Assembly: GCA_004431415.1 (NCBI GenBank)
Contig: QPMI01000601.1
Span: forward strand, 62,001-126,000
DNA from: Cyanophora paradoxa
Taxonomy: Eukaryota > Glaucocystophyceae > Cyanophorales > Cyanophoraceae
DNA length: 64,000 bases
Direction: 5' to 3'
Shown here: positions 37,623-51,110 of the stretch, one piece after another
Layout of the letters: every line of letters starts with the position of its first letter
How positions within the stretch are numbered: position 1 is the first letter of the stretch
Program-made: the position numbers and the translations under genes
The notes under the pieces: generated by a model
The model's database searches: none
Seen by the model: only the letters and a program-made list of their open reading frames with translations
Told to the model about the DNA's origin: nothing

Positions 37623-40180
37623 CACTGCGAGAGGCGGTCAGCTACGGCCCGGCGCCCACCGTGCGGGCGCTCACCGTGCTCGAGGCCGAAACGCTGCGCG
37701 CCGAGGCCCCCCCCGGCGCGCCCGAGCCCTCGCCCTCGCCCCCGCGGGTCTCGCTCCTAGCACTGCGAGAGGCGATCAGCTACGGCCCGGCGCCAGCCGT
37801 GCGGGCGCTTACCGCGATCGGGGCCGAAACGCTGCGCGCCGAGCCCCTCCCCCGCACGCCCGAGCCCTCGCCCTCGCCCTCGCGGGCCTCGCTCCTAGCA
37901 CTGCGAGGGGCGGTCAGCTACGGCCCGGCGCCCACCGTGCGGGCGCTTACCGCGATTGAGGCCGAAACGCTGCGCGCCGAGCCCCTCCCCCGCACGCCCG
38001 AGCCCTCGCCCTCGCCCTCGCGGGCCTCGCTCCTAGCACTGCGAGGGGCGGTCAGCTACGGCCCGGCGCCAGCCGTGCGGGCGCTAGCGCTCACCGCGGT
38101 CGAGGCCGAAACGTTGCGCGCCGAGGCCCCCCCCCGCACGCCTGAGCCCTCGCCCTCGCCCTCGCGGATCTCGATCATAGCACTGCGAGAGGCGGTCAGC
38201 TACGGCCCGGCGCCCACCGTGCGGGCGCTCACCATGATCAAGGCTGCAACGCTGCGCGCCGAGGCCCCCCCCGGCGCGCCCGAGCCCTCGCCCTCACCCT
38301 CGCAGGTCTCGCTCCTAGCACTGCGAGAGGCGGTCAGCTACGGCCCGGCGCCCGTCGTGCGGGCGCTCACCGCGATCGAGGCTGAAACGCTGCGCGCCGA
38401 GGCCCCCCCCCGCACGCCCGAGCCCTCGCCCTCGCCCCCGCGGATCTCGATCCTAGCACTGCGAGAGGCGGTCAGCTACGGCCCGGCGCCCACCGTGCGG
38501 GCGCTCACCGTGATCGAGGCCGAAACGCTGCGCGCCGAGGCCCCCCCCGGCGCGCCCGAGCCCTCGCCCTCGCCCTCGCGGGTCTCGCTCCTAGCACTGC
38601 GAGAGGCGGTCAACTACGGCCCGGCGACAGCCGTGCGGGCGCTTACCGCGATCGGGGCCGAAACGCTGCGCGCCGAACCCCTCCCCCGCACGCCCGAGCC
38701 CTCGCCCTCGCCCCCGCGGGTCTCGCGCCTAGCACTGCGAGGGGCGGTCAGCTACGGCCCGGCGCTAGCCGTGCGGGCGCTCACCGCGATCGAGGCCGAA
38801 ACGTTGCGCGCCGAGGCCCCCCCCCGCACGCCTGAGCCCTCGCCCTCGCCCTCGCGGATCTCGCTCCTAGCACTGCGAGAGGCGATCAGCTACGGCCCGG
38901 CGCCAGCCGTGCGGGCGCTTACCGCGATCGAGGCCGAAACGCTGCGCGCCGAGCCCCTCCCCCGCACGCCCGAGCCCTCGCCCCCGCCCTCGCGGGTCTC
39001 GCTCCTAGCACTGCGAGCGGCGGTCAGCTACGGCCCGGCGCCCACCGTGCGGGCGCTCACCGAGATCGAGGCCGAAACGTTGCGCGCCGAGGCCCCCCCC
39101 CGCACGCCTGAGCCCTCGCCCTCGCCCTCGCGGATCTCGATCCCAGCACCGCGAGAGGCGGTCAGCTACGGCCCGGCGCCTACCGTGCGGGCGCTCACCA
39201 TGATCAAGGCTGCAACGCTGCGCGCCGAGGCCCCCCCCCGCGCGCCCGAGCCCTCGCCCTCACCCTCGCAGGTCTCGCTCCTAGCACTGCGAGAGGCGGT
39301 CAGCTACGGCCCGGCGCCAGCCGTGCGGGCGCTAGCGCTCACCGTGATCGAGGCCGCAACGCTGCGCGCCGAGGCCCCCCCCCGCGCGCCCGAGCCCTCG
39401 CCCTCACCCTCGCAGGTCTCGCTCCTAGCACTGCGAGAGGCGGTCAGCTACGGCCCGGCGCCCGTCGTGCGGGCGCTCACCGCGATCGAGGCTGAAACGC
39501 TGCGCGCCGAGGCCCCCCCCCGCGCGCCCGAGCCCTCGCCCTCGCGCTCGCGAATCTCGATCCTAGCACTGCGAGAGGCGGTCAGCTACGGCCCGGCGCC
39601 CGTCGTGCGGGCGCTCACCGCGATCGAGGCCGAAACGCTGCTCGCCAAGGCCCCCCCCGGCGCGCCCGAGCCCTCGCCCTCGCCCCCGCGGGTCTCGCTC
39701 CTAGCACTGCGAGAGGCGGTCAGCTACGGCCCGGCGCCAGCCGTGCGGGCGCTCACCGCGATCGAGGCCGAAACGCTGCGCGCCGAGCCCCTCCCCCGCA
39801 TGCCCGAACCCTCGCCCTCGCCCTCGCGGGTCTCGCTCCTAGCACTGCGAGAGGCGGTCAGCTACGGCCCGGCGCCCACCGTGCGGGCGCTCACCGCGAT
39901 CGAGGCCGAAACGCTGCGCGCCGAGGCCCCCCCCGGCGCGCCCGAGCCCTCGCCCTCGCCCTCGCGGGTCTCGCTCCTAGCACTGCGAGAGACGATCAGC
40001 CACGGCCCGGCGCCAGCCGTGCGGGCGCTTACCGCGATCGAGGCCGAAACGCTGCGCGCCGAGCCCCTCCCCCGCACGCCCGAGCCCTCGCCCTCGCCCT
40101 CGCGGGTCTCGCTCCTAGCACTGCGAGGGGCGGTCAGCTACGGCCCGGCGCCCACCGTGCGTGCGCTCACCGAGATCGAG
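37320..40180 (+). repeat. 138-bp tandem repeat (46 codons), about 20 copies
   Basis: The unit encodes LLALREAVSYGPAPTVRALT, then (A/V)IEAETLRAEAPP and PEPSPSPSR. The AGCTAC of successive units lies at 37640, 37778, 37916, 38054, then 38198 (one unit is 144 because of two extra codons), then 38336, and so on every 138 bases. Units alternate among a few variants (PPGAP / LPRTP / PPRAP), suggesting higher-order duplication. The repeat keeps its reading frame throughout except at the first two copies. More decayed copies extend to about 40700. Confidence 0.93.
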
Positions 40181-43100
40181 GCTGACACGCAGCGTACCGC
40201 GGACCCCCCCAGCGCGCCCGAGCCGTCGTCCTCGCGCGCCTCGCCCCCTGACCCGCGAGCGGCTGTCAACCACGCCCCGGCGCCCGCCCGGCGGACGCTC
40301 ACTGTAATCAAGAATGAAGCGCGGCGCACTGAGGGCCCTCCCTGTGTGCCCGCCCCATCGCTCTCGCGCGCCTCGCCTTCCGATCTGCGAGCAACTGTCA
40401 GCCCCGCCCCAACGCCAGCCGCGGGGAGGCGTACCGCGGTCGGGGCCGAGGAAGGGACCGACAAGGACCCCCGTCGGGAGCCCAAGCGGACCCCCTCGCG
40501 GGCACGGGGTCCTCGTGCTGCCCTCACCGCCCCCGTCTCGCCGGCTGAGCGACTCGACCCCTGCGCGCGGCTCAGCCCGGCCTCGGGGCTGCCCGAGGTG
40601 GAGCCCACCTGGAGCTCGGTAGAGGAAGAGCCTTCGCCCTCGCCCCCGCGGGCCGTGCTCCTAACAATGCGAGAGGCGGTCAGCTACGGCCGCAACATGG
40701 CAGCGGCGCAGACCGGAACACGCCGTTCGGGGCTAGTAGAGCTCTTCGGGCGCATCGTAGCTGCCAGAAACCGGCCAGTGCAGGCGGGAGGGCGCGCTCC
40801 ATCGCAACGCGTCGGTCAGGAGCACGGTATCCACCTTGCGTGTGCGCCTGCACCGCCTGAGCTGCAGCCTAGCCCCGGTACGGAGCACACCGACGACTCC
40901 TCAACGGCCCGGACAGACTACCATGGCTCCCGGCCAGCGGCTGCAGTCCACGGTCCCCGGAAGCCGCCGGAATGGGCCCCAGCAACCAAGGAACTAGCTT
41001 GGGCGTCACTGGGTAACTCGAACGCCTCCTCACCCGCACAGGGCCGCCGACGCTGGCGTACAAGCCTGCGCTTAGGCGAGCCGCTCGCTCCTACCCCGGG
41101 CGAGCCTCTTCCCCCTGTCCCGTCGCCTGCATCCCGGCCGCGGGAGGCGTTGCTCAGACGAGAAAAAAACTCCTTTCCAGCCGAGTACGCCCTAGCATCT
41201 GATTCGCTCGCCAAACACCAATCACCGTTAGCCCGGTACATTAACATGCCAAATACCCGGAAAGTTGGCGCTAGCGCACCAGGTCTCGATACAGCCCCTG
41301 TATTCGCGCGCGAAGTCGCTAGGGCGTCAGCGCTAGCTATAGCCCCGACACTAGAACACAAGCTAGCAGACCCCGCCTACGCGTCGACTGTCGCGCACCG
41401 CGTAGCCTCTCCAGGCCTCGAAGATGCTGGCGCGCGCGCTGGTACCGGAACTCGAAGCGACCGCGAAGCTGCAGGGACAAGGCCCCGTCGTGTATACGCC
41501 ACCAGCCGGCGGCCCCCCGGCCCTCGAGCCCGACCAGACTTTTACTGCTCGGCGCTCGAATGCAGCAGGCACCCCCGCCCTGAAGCCCGTAGCCCCCGGG
41601 ACACCACCGGCCCCCCCGCCTCGTCGCTACGGCATCTACTTACCTTAGAGCTGTTGCCCGCGATGCTCCGACTCTACGGCCTTCTGCTGTACCTCTCCTC
41701 TCAGTTCCGTGTCGGGGACAACCTTGAAAATACGCTTCTGCTCTCCTTCTCTAGCCGGCTGCTCGGGCTACTCAGCGCGGACGTACCCACATCGCTGATT
41801 CTGATCATGAGGCCCTTGCCTGCACAACCGTGGGCTCAGGGGGGGGACGGCTCGACCCTTCGCCTGCATCTGCTGTCCTCTCGCCAAGCCCAACTACTAT
41901 CCCCCGGGTCAAGAGAACTACCCTGCACGCACATACCCTCCCGTTTCCAAACCGGACTCACCCTGGGGGGTCTCCTCCTCCTTCTCGTGGCCCTCGCCCC
42001 GCTGGCAGGCATCGACGAGGGAGCTGAGAAGCTGCGGCGCCTCGGCCGATCTATCCGGCCTACTGTCAGCGCCACTCTCAACCCCCCTTGCAGCGCCCTC
42101 TGGTTCGGCCCACGACCCCGCGGAGCCAAAATAAACTGGAGCCCATCACCCTGGGACCGCCTACTCTGGTTCTTGACTAAGGCCTGGCGCCGCCGTTGGA
42201 GACTCACCGACGAGTTGGCGGTGGCCCTCAGCCATAGCCTACACCGGGCCACTTCCTTCCTCGAACTCGCCGTCCTACTCGCAACGAGGACCCGACGCCG
42301 CGCTGCGCACGGACTGCAGCACTGCGCCGTACGAATGAACACGCATGCCCGCTCTGCGTTCTCCAAGCTGGACGCCGACCTCCCATCGCGAGTCCTCCAC
42401 GGATTCTTGCCTCTTGCCGGCTTCACAGCCCTCCTTGCAGCGTTTGCGACCGCTCAGGCTTCTATACAGGCGATGACGAGCTTACGCCTCCTCGCGCCAA
42501 AGGCGCAACGACTGCTCGTCCCAGTCGCCATCGGGCTGCTTCTGGCACTCATGCTCCCCGCCTACGCCCTCAGTGCACTGGTAACTTGGATAAGTTTGCT
42601 TCTCCTCTACGCCTGCGTCATGCTCGTGCCCTTCGCGCGTCGCCTGACCGCCCGTGCGGTCACACGGCTGCTCTACCCTAGGAGCCTGCGGCGCCCCTGT
42701 CCCGCCCTGCGGGCGCCACACCCCCGACGCCCTCCCCTTCTGAGACCTCTTACAGCAGGAGACGTGTTCACGGTGCTGGCTTGGGCCCCGTTGCGGGGCC
42801 CCCTCCGCACGAGCCTCTCCCTGGCAAGAGCAATTGCCGGCGACGCCCAGAATGCTGTGACAACGCTCGCCGCAGCTTTCACGACGAGCGCTGCCCGAAT
42901 CAAGCGCTACTGCAGTCCCACACACCGGACACAAGCTGCCGGACGCGTGTGCTTGCCGCAAGGCACATTTCGCAGGGGCCTCTTACCCTTGCTCATACTC
43001 TGCCTCCTGTTTGAGACATCTCACGCGGCCCCGGCGCCATGCCCTGAACCGACGGGCCCGCTGACGGCGGCCACGGCACTGCTTGCACCGGCAGCAGCAT

Positions 43101-46010
43101 CGATATCGCTGACCGCCGCACTCGCCGCACGTGACAGCGACGGCTTCGATGCTGAACTCCCTGACCTAGTAGACACCCGACCGCGCGCGTCTGGACCCGC
43201 AGAGCCCTACGACTCGGACCCCGACGACTGCGCACCTCCCGAGATCTCGAGCTCTCCATGGCCAGACTATGACGAGGAAGCGGACACAGATGAAGACAGT
43301 GCGGCTGAAGCCAGCAACGCCGGCCCCTCACATCCACCCCCGACAAAAAAGGCGCGCCGCCCCTTTGCAGGGCTGCGTCCCGGGTTCTTCAATTCCGAAC
43401 GCGGGACACAAGGCCTCTCAGCCGACGATTGGCAATCGAACATGGCCACGTTCCACTCATCTGACAGCGACGCCCCCCCCGGCCCCCTACCAACGCCGTG
43501 GGGGGACCCCGACCTGGACCCCCCGGAATCCGACTTCGAAGACCTAAACGACGAAAGTCCCGGCCCCGCCCCTGCGAGCGCCCAGCCGCTACCTCCAGCT
43601 CCCCTCTCGCTTGGGGAACTGTACCCACCTAATTTCTATCAGAACACCGCCATCTATCCTCGCCCAACCGATGAACGACGTTTCGTTCTCAGGGGCCGGG
43701 CCTCGGGCAGCCCCTCCGCGGCCTGCCCACGGCTCAACTCTGAGATTCGCTGCGTCACTTGGAACGTCCAGGGACTGCTCGAGACCTTACGTGACCCGGC
43801 AGACCGCCTTCTAACGGCTCTCAACGAAACCGTGGGGACCTGGGCTGCGGACTTTGCAGCTTTCCAAGAACTCAGCCTGCCAGGCGCACGAATGCAAGGA
43901 CTCGTACGCACCATACATCGCACCCGCCCTGAAGGAACTCTCTACGTCTCAGGCCCCACCAACGCTGACGAGGCCGGACGCGGCAAAGGCGTCGCCCTGT
44001 GGGTGCACAACCGATTCAAACACGACATTGTCAAAACTTATTCAGTCCCCGGCCGCCTAATTGGTATTCTTTATCAGAAATCTCCAGCCGAGCGGCTCCT
44101 TGTCCTGAACGTGTACATGCCCCATCGCTCACTTCCCCAGAGCGAACTAGATGACGTCATGGAATATTTAACTACAACTGTCCTGAATGACTGGAGACAC
44201 AAGGATTTCAAACACACCGAACTAGTGCTAATGGGTGACTTTAATGCGGTCCATGACCCTCGCCGCGACCGCATCTCCACGGCCCGAGCTCGCAAATCAG
44301 CCCCTGAGCGGGATTTCTGGACAACGCTGCTCCACGACTGGCAGCTGATCGACCTCGGCACTCCAGGGGATATTACCTGGGTTAAGGCTGCTCGGACGGG
44401 GCCCCAGGGCGAAGGCCCAGACACTCCAGCCCCACAGCGCCTCCACACGGCTGCGCGACTGGATGGGATCCTTGCGTCTGAAACTCTGGCAGCGCGAATG
44501 CAGGCCACTCGCACACTCTACACTGCCCGAGTCCTGACCGCAATCCGCTCCGACCACTTCCCCGTGATCACCTCATTCAACATTGAGGGGCTTTTCTCCT
44601 CGCTAGATAATGAAGGGAATGCGGTGCGCCCCAGCGTACGCCCTCAACCCCAGCCCCTACCCCCAGTCTTCACCTACTTGGCGCAACCAGCAGAAACACG
44701 CGTCAGAGCAAAGCTGCACGTCCAGACCTGGTTGTCCCGCTCCTCACCCCAAGTAAACCTCATCCTCCACCCCACAGAACAACAACGGACGCATCCAAAC
44801 TACCCGAAGCGGGTCAAGCGGGCAGTCCAAGCGCTCATGAATGCCCTCGTGGACGCAATTAAATACGCGGCCGAATCGCCTGACCTCAGCGACGCCCAAC
44901 TCCTCCAATACCGCCAACGCCGCGACCGGCCCCCAAGAATATTCACCCCAGGAACGAAGGAGCATGACTCCGGTATCCTGCTTCAAGTCCAGGGATGCCT
45001 CTCAGCTTGGGCGCGCCACGCTGACACGTCTGGACCCCCACCGGCACTTGCCCCCGACAACGCAGACAGCTCCAGCTCGTCCCCACTACACTACCTTACA
45101 CAACTCGAGCAAACTGTTGAACTCCACAATTTTGAAGTAGCTCAACGCCCGGAGACGGAACTCCATTACTACCCCATCCCCCTAGAAACCGCCCCAATTT
45201 TCCCGGGCGCCTCAGACCGTGCGACTCCCGAAGACTGCTGGTCGCGTTACTTTGCAGCATTAACCTCCTGGACAAATCGAAACATGGCAGCTCTTGATGC
45301 ACATCGCCGGGGCTTCCAGACTGACAAACTGTCCCGTGACATAGATGCCCGCCGCCACATGCTCTCCCGCTCGTCCTCGATGGGGCAAGCAATCCAGATT
45401 CTCTTCGACAAATTCAGGAGCACTGTTAAGCCCTATCTCACAAAACTGGTGGACGGTCTCGTGCACGTTATCACGGCGCCGCACGCTGTGAAGACAGAAT
45501 ATAAGGAATTCTTCGACGAACGATTCTGGTACCCGCGCGATGCCGCAGTCACACCCGACCGCATCCGCGCTCGCCTGGCCTCGCATCCCGAACGAGCCGA
45601 ACACTGGATCCGCCAGTACGCACCTCTCCCCCACGTCCAGCTTGCTGCATTTGATGGCATGACAGACATGCCCGACGATCGGGAAATCTCAGCCCGCCTC
45701 GCAGCCACATCAGACGGAGCCGGCGGCCCGTCAGGCCTCACCAATGGCATGCTCAAAATGATTTTTTTCCCCCCGCGCCTCTCAAAGGCCGATCGTCAAC
45801 TTCTCACCCTTAAGCACAGCCACGCTGAAGTTGATGCATGGGCGAGCACTGAATTCTGGACCACCTCCCGCGAGGTCATCAAGGCGATCGTCAAAGCCAC
45901 GCTTGAGGGCCATATATGCGACCATCTTCTCCGCGGACAGGTTTTTACCATCCCCAAACGCGACAATGCCACTGATCTAGGCTCCTTCGCCCAATCACGC
46001 TACAGGAAGT
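37529..46010 (+). CDS. Retrotransposon ORF: repeats, hydrophobic region, AP endonuclease, start of RT
   Basis: One frame of about 2800 codons. After the 46-residue repeats comes a Pro/Ala-rich linker, then several hydrophobic stretches at about 42500-42650 (LLVPVAIGLLLALMLPAYAL, LVTWISLLLLYACVMLV) and 42970-43020 (LLPLLILCLLFETSHA), then an acidic region. The endonuclease lies at about 43740-44590: CVTWNVQG (Asn), FQELSLPG (Glu), LVLMGDFNAVHD (Asp, Asn), RLDGILAS, AIRSDHFPVI (Asp, His), all the catalytic residues of apurinic-type LINE nucleases. Reverse transcriptase starts near 45700 (SDGAGGPSGLTNGMLK) and reaches FTIPKRDNATDLG before a single-base shift near 46010; the frame then runs on by chance to 46717. 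The nuclease nicks target DNA to prime reverse transcription. Confidence 0.88.
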
Positions 46011-46011
46011 T

Positions 46012-49000
46012 CTCTGGAAACTTGTTACGGGCATCCTCACCGACAGGCTCGATTCCCGTCTGGAAGACCACCAGATCTTGCGAGGACCCAACTACGGCTT
46101 CCGTCGGCACGAATCTACCGACCCAGTCCTGTACGCGGTCCGCGCGGCCCTTGAGGACGCCCATGACCACCGCAAACCAATATATATTGGCCTCGGTGAC
46201 ATCGCTAGCGCGTACGACAGTGTCTCCTGGGAAAGCATGGAAGCCAGCTTCCGCCGGCTACGCATGCACGAACACCCGGCCGGCCACGCATATATCCAGC
46301 TGCATGCCTACGCAGCTCGACACCGCACGGCCGCCATCCTCACCCCCCACGGCCGTACAGAATGGTTCCAAGTTCGCTGCGGCTTGCCACAGGGAGGGAT
46401 CGAAGCCCCCCTTCACTGGCGTATATTCTACGATACGGTCCTCACAGCAATTGATGAAGAAGCACGGTCAACCAATATCGGATACCGCATGGGCCCCCTC
46501 CCAGGTACTCCCTCCGGGAAGCTCCGTGACTTTGTCCCAGGCACCACAGGCGCCGCGCGACCCGGGGAGACCTATAAAGTTCCAGCTGGGCCCCGCTCAT
46601 TCCTATCAATCCTGGCCTACGCGGATGACACGACGATGTTTGCAGATTCCCCACACACCCTCCAGCGCTTCTTCCAGTGGCTCTCAGAGTTCCTTCACAT
46701 TCATAACATACGCCTGAATGCAAAGAAGAGCGAGGTAGCCTTTTGGCGACCGGACTGGCGGCCATCACGCCCGATCACGCTCGCACCCATCAAAGTGGGA
46801 CTGGGCCCCCAAGCCGAGCCCATCGGCACCATCCATCAACCAAATGAGGCATTCCGAGTCCTTGGAGTATTATTTACAGCGTCGCTTGACTGGGGGCACC
46901 AATTTCGCCTCCTCCTTTCACATGCACGCACCGCAATGCACCTCCTTGGCCCAAAATATCTCTCCGTTGATGAATTTCGCACTGTTTTACACCGCGTTAT
47001 CTATCCTAAACTGGCTTACCCGATGCGAATCATGACGCTCAGTGCAGCTCGCTGTGCACAACTGGAGCGCGTCTGGTCCGAAGTGTTTAGACACGCAGCA
47101 GGTCACGCTAAATCAACCAGTACACCAGCACTCTACCTTCTCTATCAGCTGCGCCACGTCTCCACGCTCCTGCTCCAGTCTCAGACACTCGACGAGCGGC
47201 TCCGGCTCGAGACAGCTTATTTTCTCCCGGACTCCCTAATTGGCCAGCTCCACCGCCAACGCATTCTCGATACCCAAGCCCGACATGGGCTCTGCCTGCT
47301 CCCCTACGAATACTCGAACCTCACACCAACTTCCCGGCAAGAGGACACACATTTGTGCCTGTCCATTTCACGGGCTCTAGCCGCGTCTGATCATGCCTTC
47401 GCCAACTGGACGACATTCGCAGCGAATGGATGGGTGCTAGGCCTCTCAGGGACAGAAGCTAAACTTGACCGTCGGTTCATCCTAGCTTCCCAACTTTCTC
47501 CCGCCCTCCTAGCCAAGGCTGGCGTCTTTCTCATGGAATGTGGCCTCTTCACGATGGCCCACATCACAGTTCAGACTCACGGTGAAGTCTGCATCCCAAC
47601 CTGGTCAGAGCTCTGGCAGCTTTGCAGGGTCCCTTACACAAAGCGTAAACAGCCGGAATGGTGGGATTGGCTACGCGAAGAACTGTCTGAACGTGAACAT
47701 TTTGACAAAGCGGAGGGCCCCAACTGGCCCCGCCCGCTCCGCGCAGAATATCGCATGCCCCTACTCCCCCGCCCCCTTGATATTCGCCAGGCAGTCCGCG
47801 CTAGCCCCCTCATCGCCAAGCTCACCCCCGGCACGCTGGTATGGACCTCAGCGGGCTACCTAGCCGAGGTCGTGTCCACGCCTCTGATCGCAGACCCCGA
47901 AGCCACGAATCTCGACCCAGAAGCAACAGCGGAAACCGCAAAGGTCTACATGGTTCACCTGCGCCACTGGCGACTCGACGACTCAGAGCTCCGCGGACGC
48001 AACGAAATTATTGCAGAGACCGCTGGTGAGAAAGCTTGCTTCGTCCCCTGCCCAGCGCCGTCGTACTGCGGAAGCGCCGGCCTGCACAAACGCCTCGGCC
48101 TAGCCACTGATGTGTGCGAATGGCATGAATGGGCCACCCATGTCCGCGTGGCCCGCATTGCCGCCACAGGCCCGCCTGGTCATCCTTCCAAACGCCGTCG
48201 CCGCGCAGCCGACGAGCTGTTTGTTCCCCCACGCGTGCTAAACCAACGAGACAAGCCCGCCTCTGAGGCTAGCTCACCTGCAAGCTTGACCCACCAACTC
48301 TCAACCGCGGCGCACGTCCAGAAAAGGCTAGCAAGGCTGCACAAAAGGCTAGCCTTTGTTGGACTTCCGATGAATCGACAAGACTTCCGCTTAGCTTCCG
48401 GCCCCCGCCCGCGTCGAATCCGATCCTTGCCCCCGCGACCGACGCACGACTCCGACTCCGAGGATGCCGATGCACACGCCCAACCCCACTCTGTCTACTA
48501 TGAAGTACCCGACGGGGCCGCGCGATCCATCTGGCTCGAGCTTGCCCCTTGGTGGGCAGAATTTCAGGACGAAGCGGCGCAGCTCGACGTAACTGAAACG
48601 AAGCCACCCCTTCCTGCGCGTCGCGAAGACCTTGACCCATATCTCATCCCGTCGGCCCACCGGAACACAACGAACCCGCCGGCGGCACTAGCTCGAGTGA
48701 TCGAGGCTACACATGCGCCGGCACCGGACGCACTGGCCACCTCAATCTGGACCGACGGGAGCACCAGACACGCAGGGAAACTCACAGTCCGAACGACGTT
48801 CGGCGTGGTAATGCCTGCAGCCCGAAACTCCCAGCTGCCCGCCACAGTCACCTTCTCAGCTCGTGTCAGCGGAGTCCAATACAACATCGGCCTTGGCGAG
48901 CTTGAGGCCGTCATGCTCGCGCTCACGTATCTAGGCAAGGATGGAGGCACCCTCACGCTCGACAGCAAAGGCACGATCTCGATCTTGCTGCGCTTTTGCC

Positions 49001-49438
49001 TCACAGGCTGCCCCCTCCTACTTCGGAAAGTCCTCCGCAGTCCATACTGCGACACAATACTAGCAATACGTGCAATTGTTGCAGCCCGGGTAAGAGCAGG
49101 CTACGCCCCCCTCCCGACTCTTAAATGGACCCCGGCCCATGAGCCGAAAACCATCCCTCTCACGAAGCTCGAGCCCCGACCGCCCCACCCGGGACCGCCC
49201 CACCAGCCCCCGAGGGCTGCCCCACCACGAATGCCTTTCGATGCCACCCGTCCCTATGTCACGCGCTCGGGCCCTGCCCCGCCCCCTCGCAGCCAGCCGC
49301 CGACAGCGGAGGCAGCGGCCCGGGAATACTGCAGTGTCTACGGAGGGTTGAATATTCCAAAGGCCTATCTACATGACGGGCCTAAAGATGACGAGGGCGT
49401 GCCCAGGTCTATATTGCCCCCCACACGCTTGGCGAATA
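46012..49438 (+). CDS. Retrotransposon ORF: reverse transcriptase and RNase H (most)
   Basis: The frame continues RT after the shift: ILRGPNYGFRRHEST, catalytic LGDIASAYDSV (first Asp), CGLPQGGIEAP, and LAYADDTTMFA with the YADD active site at about 46615, then LNAKKSEVAFW. A thumb and linker of about 600 codons follow. RNase H begins at about 48740 with IWTDGST (Asp), GLGELEAVMLAL (Glu) and LTLDSKGTISIL (Asp), ending at TLKWTPAHEPK (about 49130). The next element of the fold, ND.AD.LAK, is not here but at about 52655. The frame ends at 49470 after a shift near 49438. The enzyme copies element RNA at the nick; RNase H removes the RNA strand. Confidence 0.92.
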
Positions 49439-49439
49439 T

Positions 49440-51110
49440 GAACAATACCTGGCAAACCCCGACATCTTAGAGCTTGCTCAGTTCGGAACGCCGCACCACC
49501 TTCTGCTCGATCTGGCTGCGGCTGCCCCTGACCTCGCGACACACCCAGCCGAGCAATGTATAATCTGGAATAACGCCATTCGCATACCGCGGGCCCATGC
49601 ACGTGTGCCGCCTGAGGGCTCTCTCCTGATTACGGCTCCAGCCGATTACCTACGACGCTACACACCTTGGCTCGCCGCCCTCCCGAGTCGGCATCGCACC
49701 AGAATCACTCTCCACTGCACTTCCCCCATTAACCCAATATTTTGGCCTGAAGTCGACGCTTCTCTCCCAACAATGGGCCCGTCGCGCACAGAATACTGGG
49801 ATGCACTCGCAGTCAGAGCGAATGCTCGCCGCGACTATCCTCTCACTGGCCCTCTGTACCCCTCCGGAGCCCTGCGTGACCAGACTATCTGGCTCACCTC
49901 GCCGTCTCGGTGGCAGCTAGCTGAAAATGGCTCCCTCCCGGCTGCGTGCCCCGCTTGGTACTGGGACGAGGACCTGCCCCTGTCCCCCAGCGACCCGACG
50001 ACAGCATACCACCGCTGCGACCCGGACCGCCCGTGCACTTCCCTTGACTTTGTACTCCAAGACTGGCGAGCGGGCCCCGCCCCCCTCTGCACTCTATGCC
50101 ACCCGGCCGTGTTGCCCAACACTCCCAGCCCGATTCTCCCGGAGCGGCCATCGCACGGCAAGTTCACAGACGCAGATGCAGTCTGTGCATACCACCCGCC
50201 CCCGCCCACCGTTGGAGCCTCAGCCGCCTACCCAAACTACCGGGCTGCGCCACTGCCGCCAACTCTGCGCCAGCAAGTGCAGGCGGCATCTATGCGTGAC
50301 CCTCTCACGCTCTCCGACCGTGAAGCTGCCTCTGCGCTCCTCGTTCAAGAAATGCCCCTTCAAGAGCAGCATGTAGCCGCGTTCCTACGCCTTGTCGCTC
50401 GCCGAGCTGTGCATGAACGTGCACGGACGCCAGGCCTTCCCCACTGTATCTTTGCCACTCCCCGTGCCGCTAGACGAGCCCTCTTAGACCCGGACTGCGC
50501 ACCAGAATTTATTTGCTCAAACAAAGCGACCCTCCGCCCGACCGACGTCGACTACCTCCTGCTCCCCCTCCCGCCCGTCCCCGGGCCTGACGGTCGGGCA
50601 CGTCTCCGCCACTGGCGCCTGGCGCTCATCTCGCCGCGCACCCGAGTTATAAGGGTCATCGACGGCTCTCACGCGCCATGCGCTGATGTTCTCCCTGAAC
50701 TTCAAGCTTGGGCAGACGCGTGGCAGGAGCAAGCTGGGGGCCCGGCCCCCCAATGTCCCCGCTGGTTCTGCGATGCTAGTACCCTCAACTCGCCGAGCTG
50801 GCCAGGAGCGGATCGCGGCGAAGACGCCCTACTGGTTATGGCAGCTGCAGACTATATCGCCTCGGGCTACATCTCACGCATGACCGGAAACGCCCCCGGC
50901 AAACTATCGCGTACCATCCTCCCGGCAATTCGACTGCGATACGCCGCTGCCCTCTACCTTTCAGACCTCAGCCTCACAGGACAAGGCTACAAACCACCGA
51001 AGCCCTCTTTCCCTGCCGACTGGACCGGGCCCACCCACCCACATGACTTGGATCAGCTGCATCCGTCTGCGACGCCGCCTCAACCGGAGCCCCGTCGGCA
51101 CCAATATTCG
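49440..51110 (+). CDS. Retrotransposon ORF: unknown region and C48-like protease domain 1 (probably inactive)
   Basis: The frame carries LGEYEQYLANPDILELAQF through about 550 codons. The first part is unassigned, with a Cys motif CDPDRPCTSLDFVLQDWRAG then CTLCHP at about 50020-50100. Residues at about 50530-50860 resemble a Ulp1/C48 cysteine protease: TDVDYLLLPLP, RHWRLALISP (catalytic His), RVIRVIDGSH (Asp), and a final helix RGEDALLVMAAADYIASG. In active enzymes the last motif holds the catalytic Cys (usually DCG); none is present here, so this copy looks dead. It lies between the third and fourth motifs of RNase H. The call is by pattern only. Confidence 0.55.

Noticed and set aside
41836-42961. 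- strand frames of 150-200 codons opposite the endonuclease-proximal region
   Set aside because: No motif was seen, while the + strand frame is continuous with recognised retrotransposon domains.
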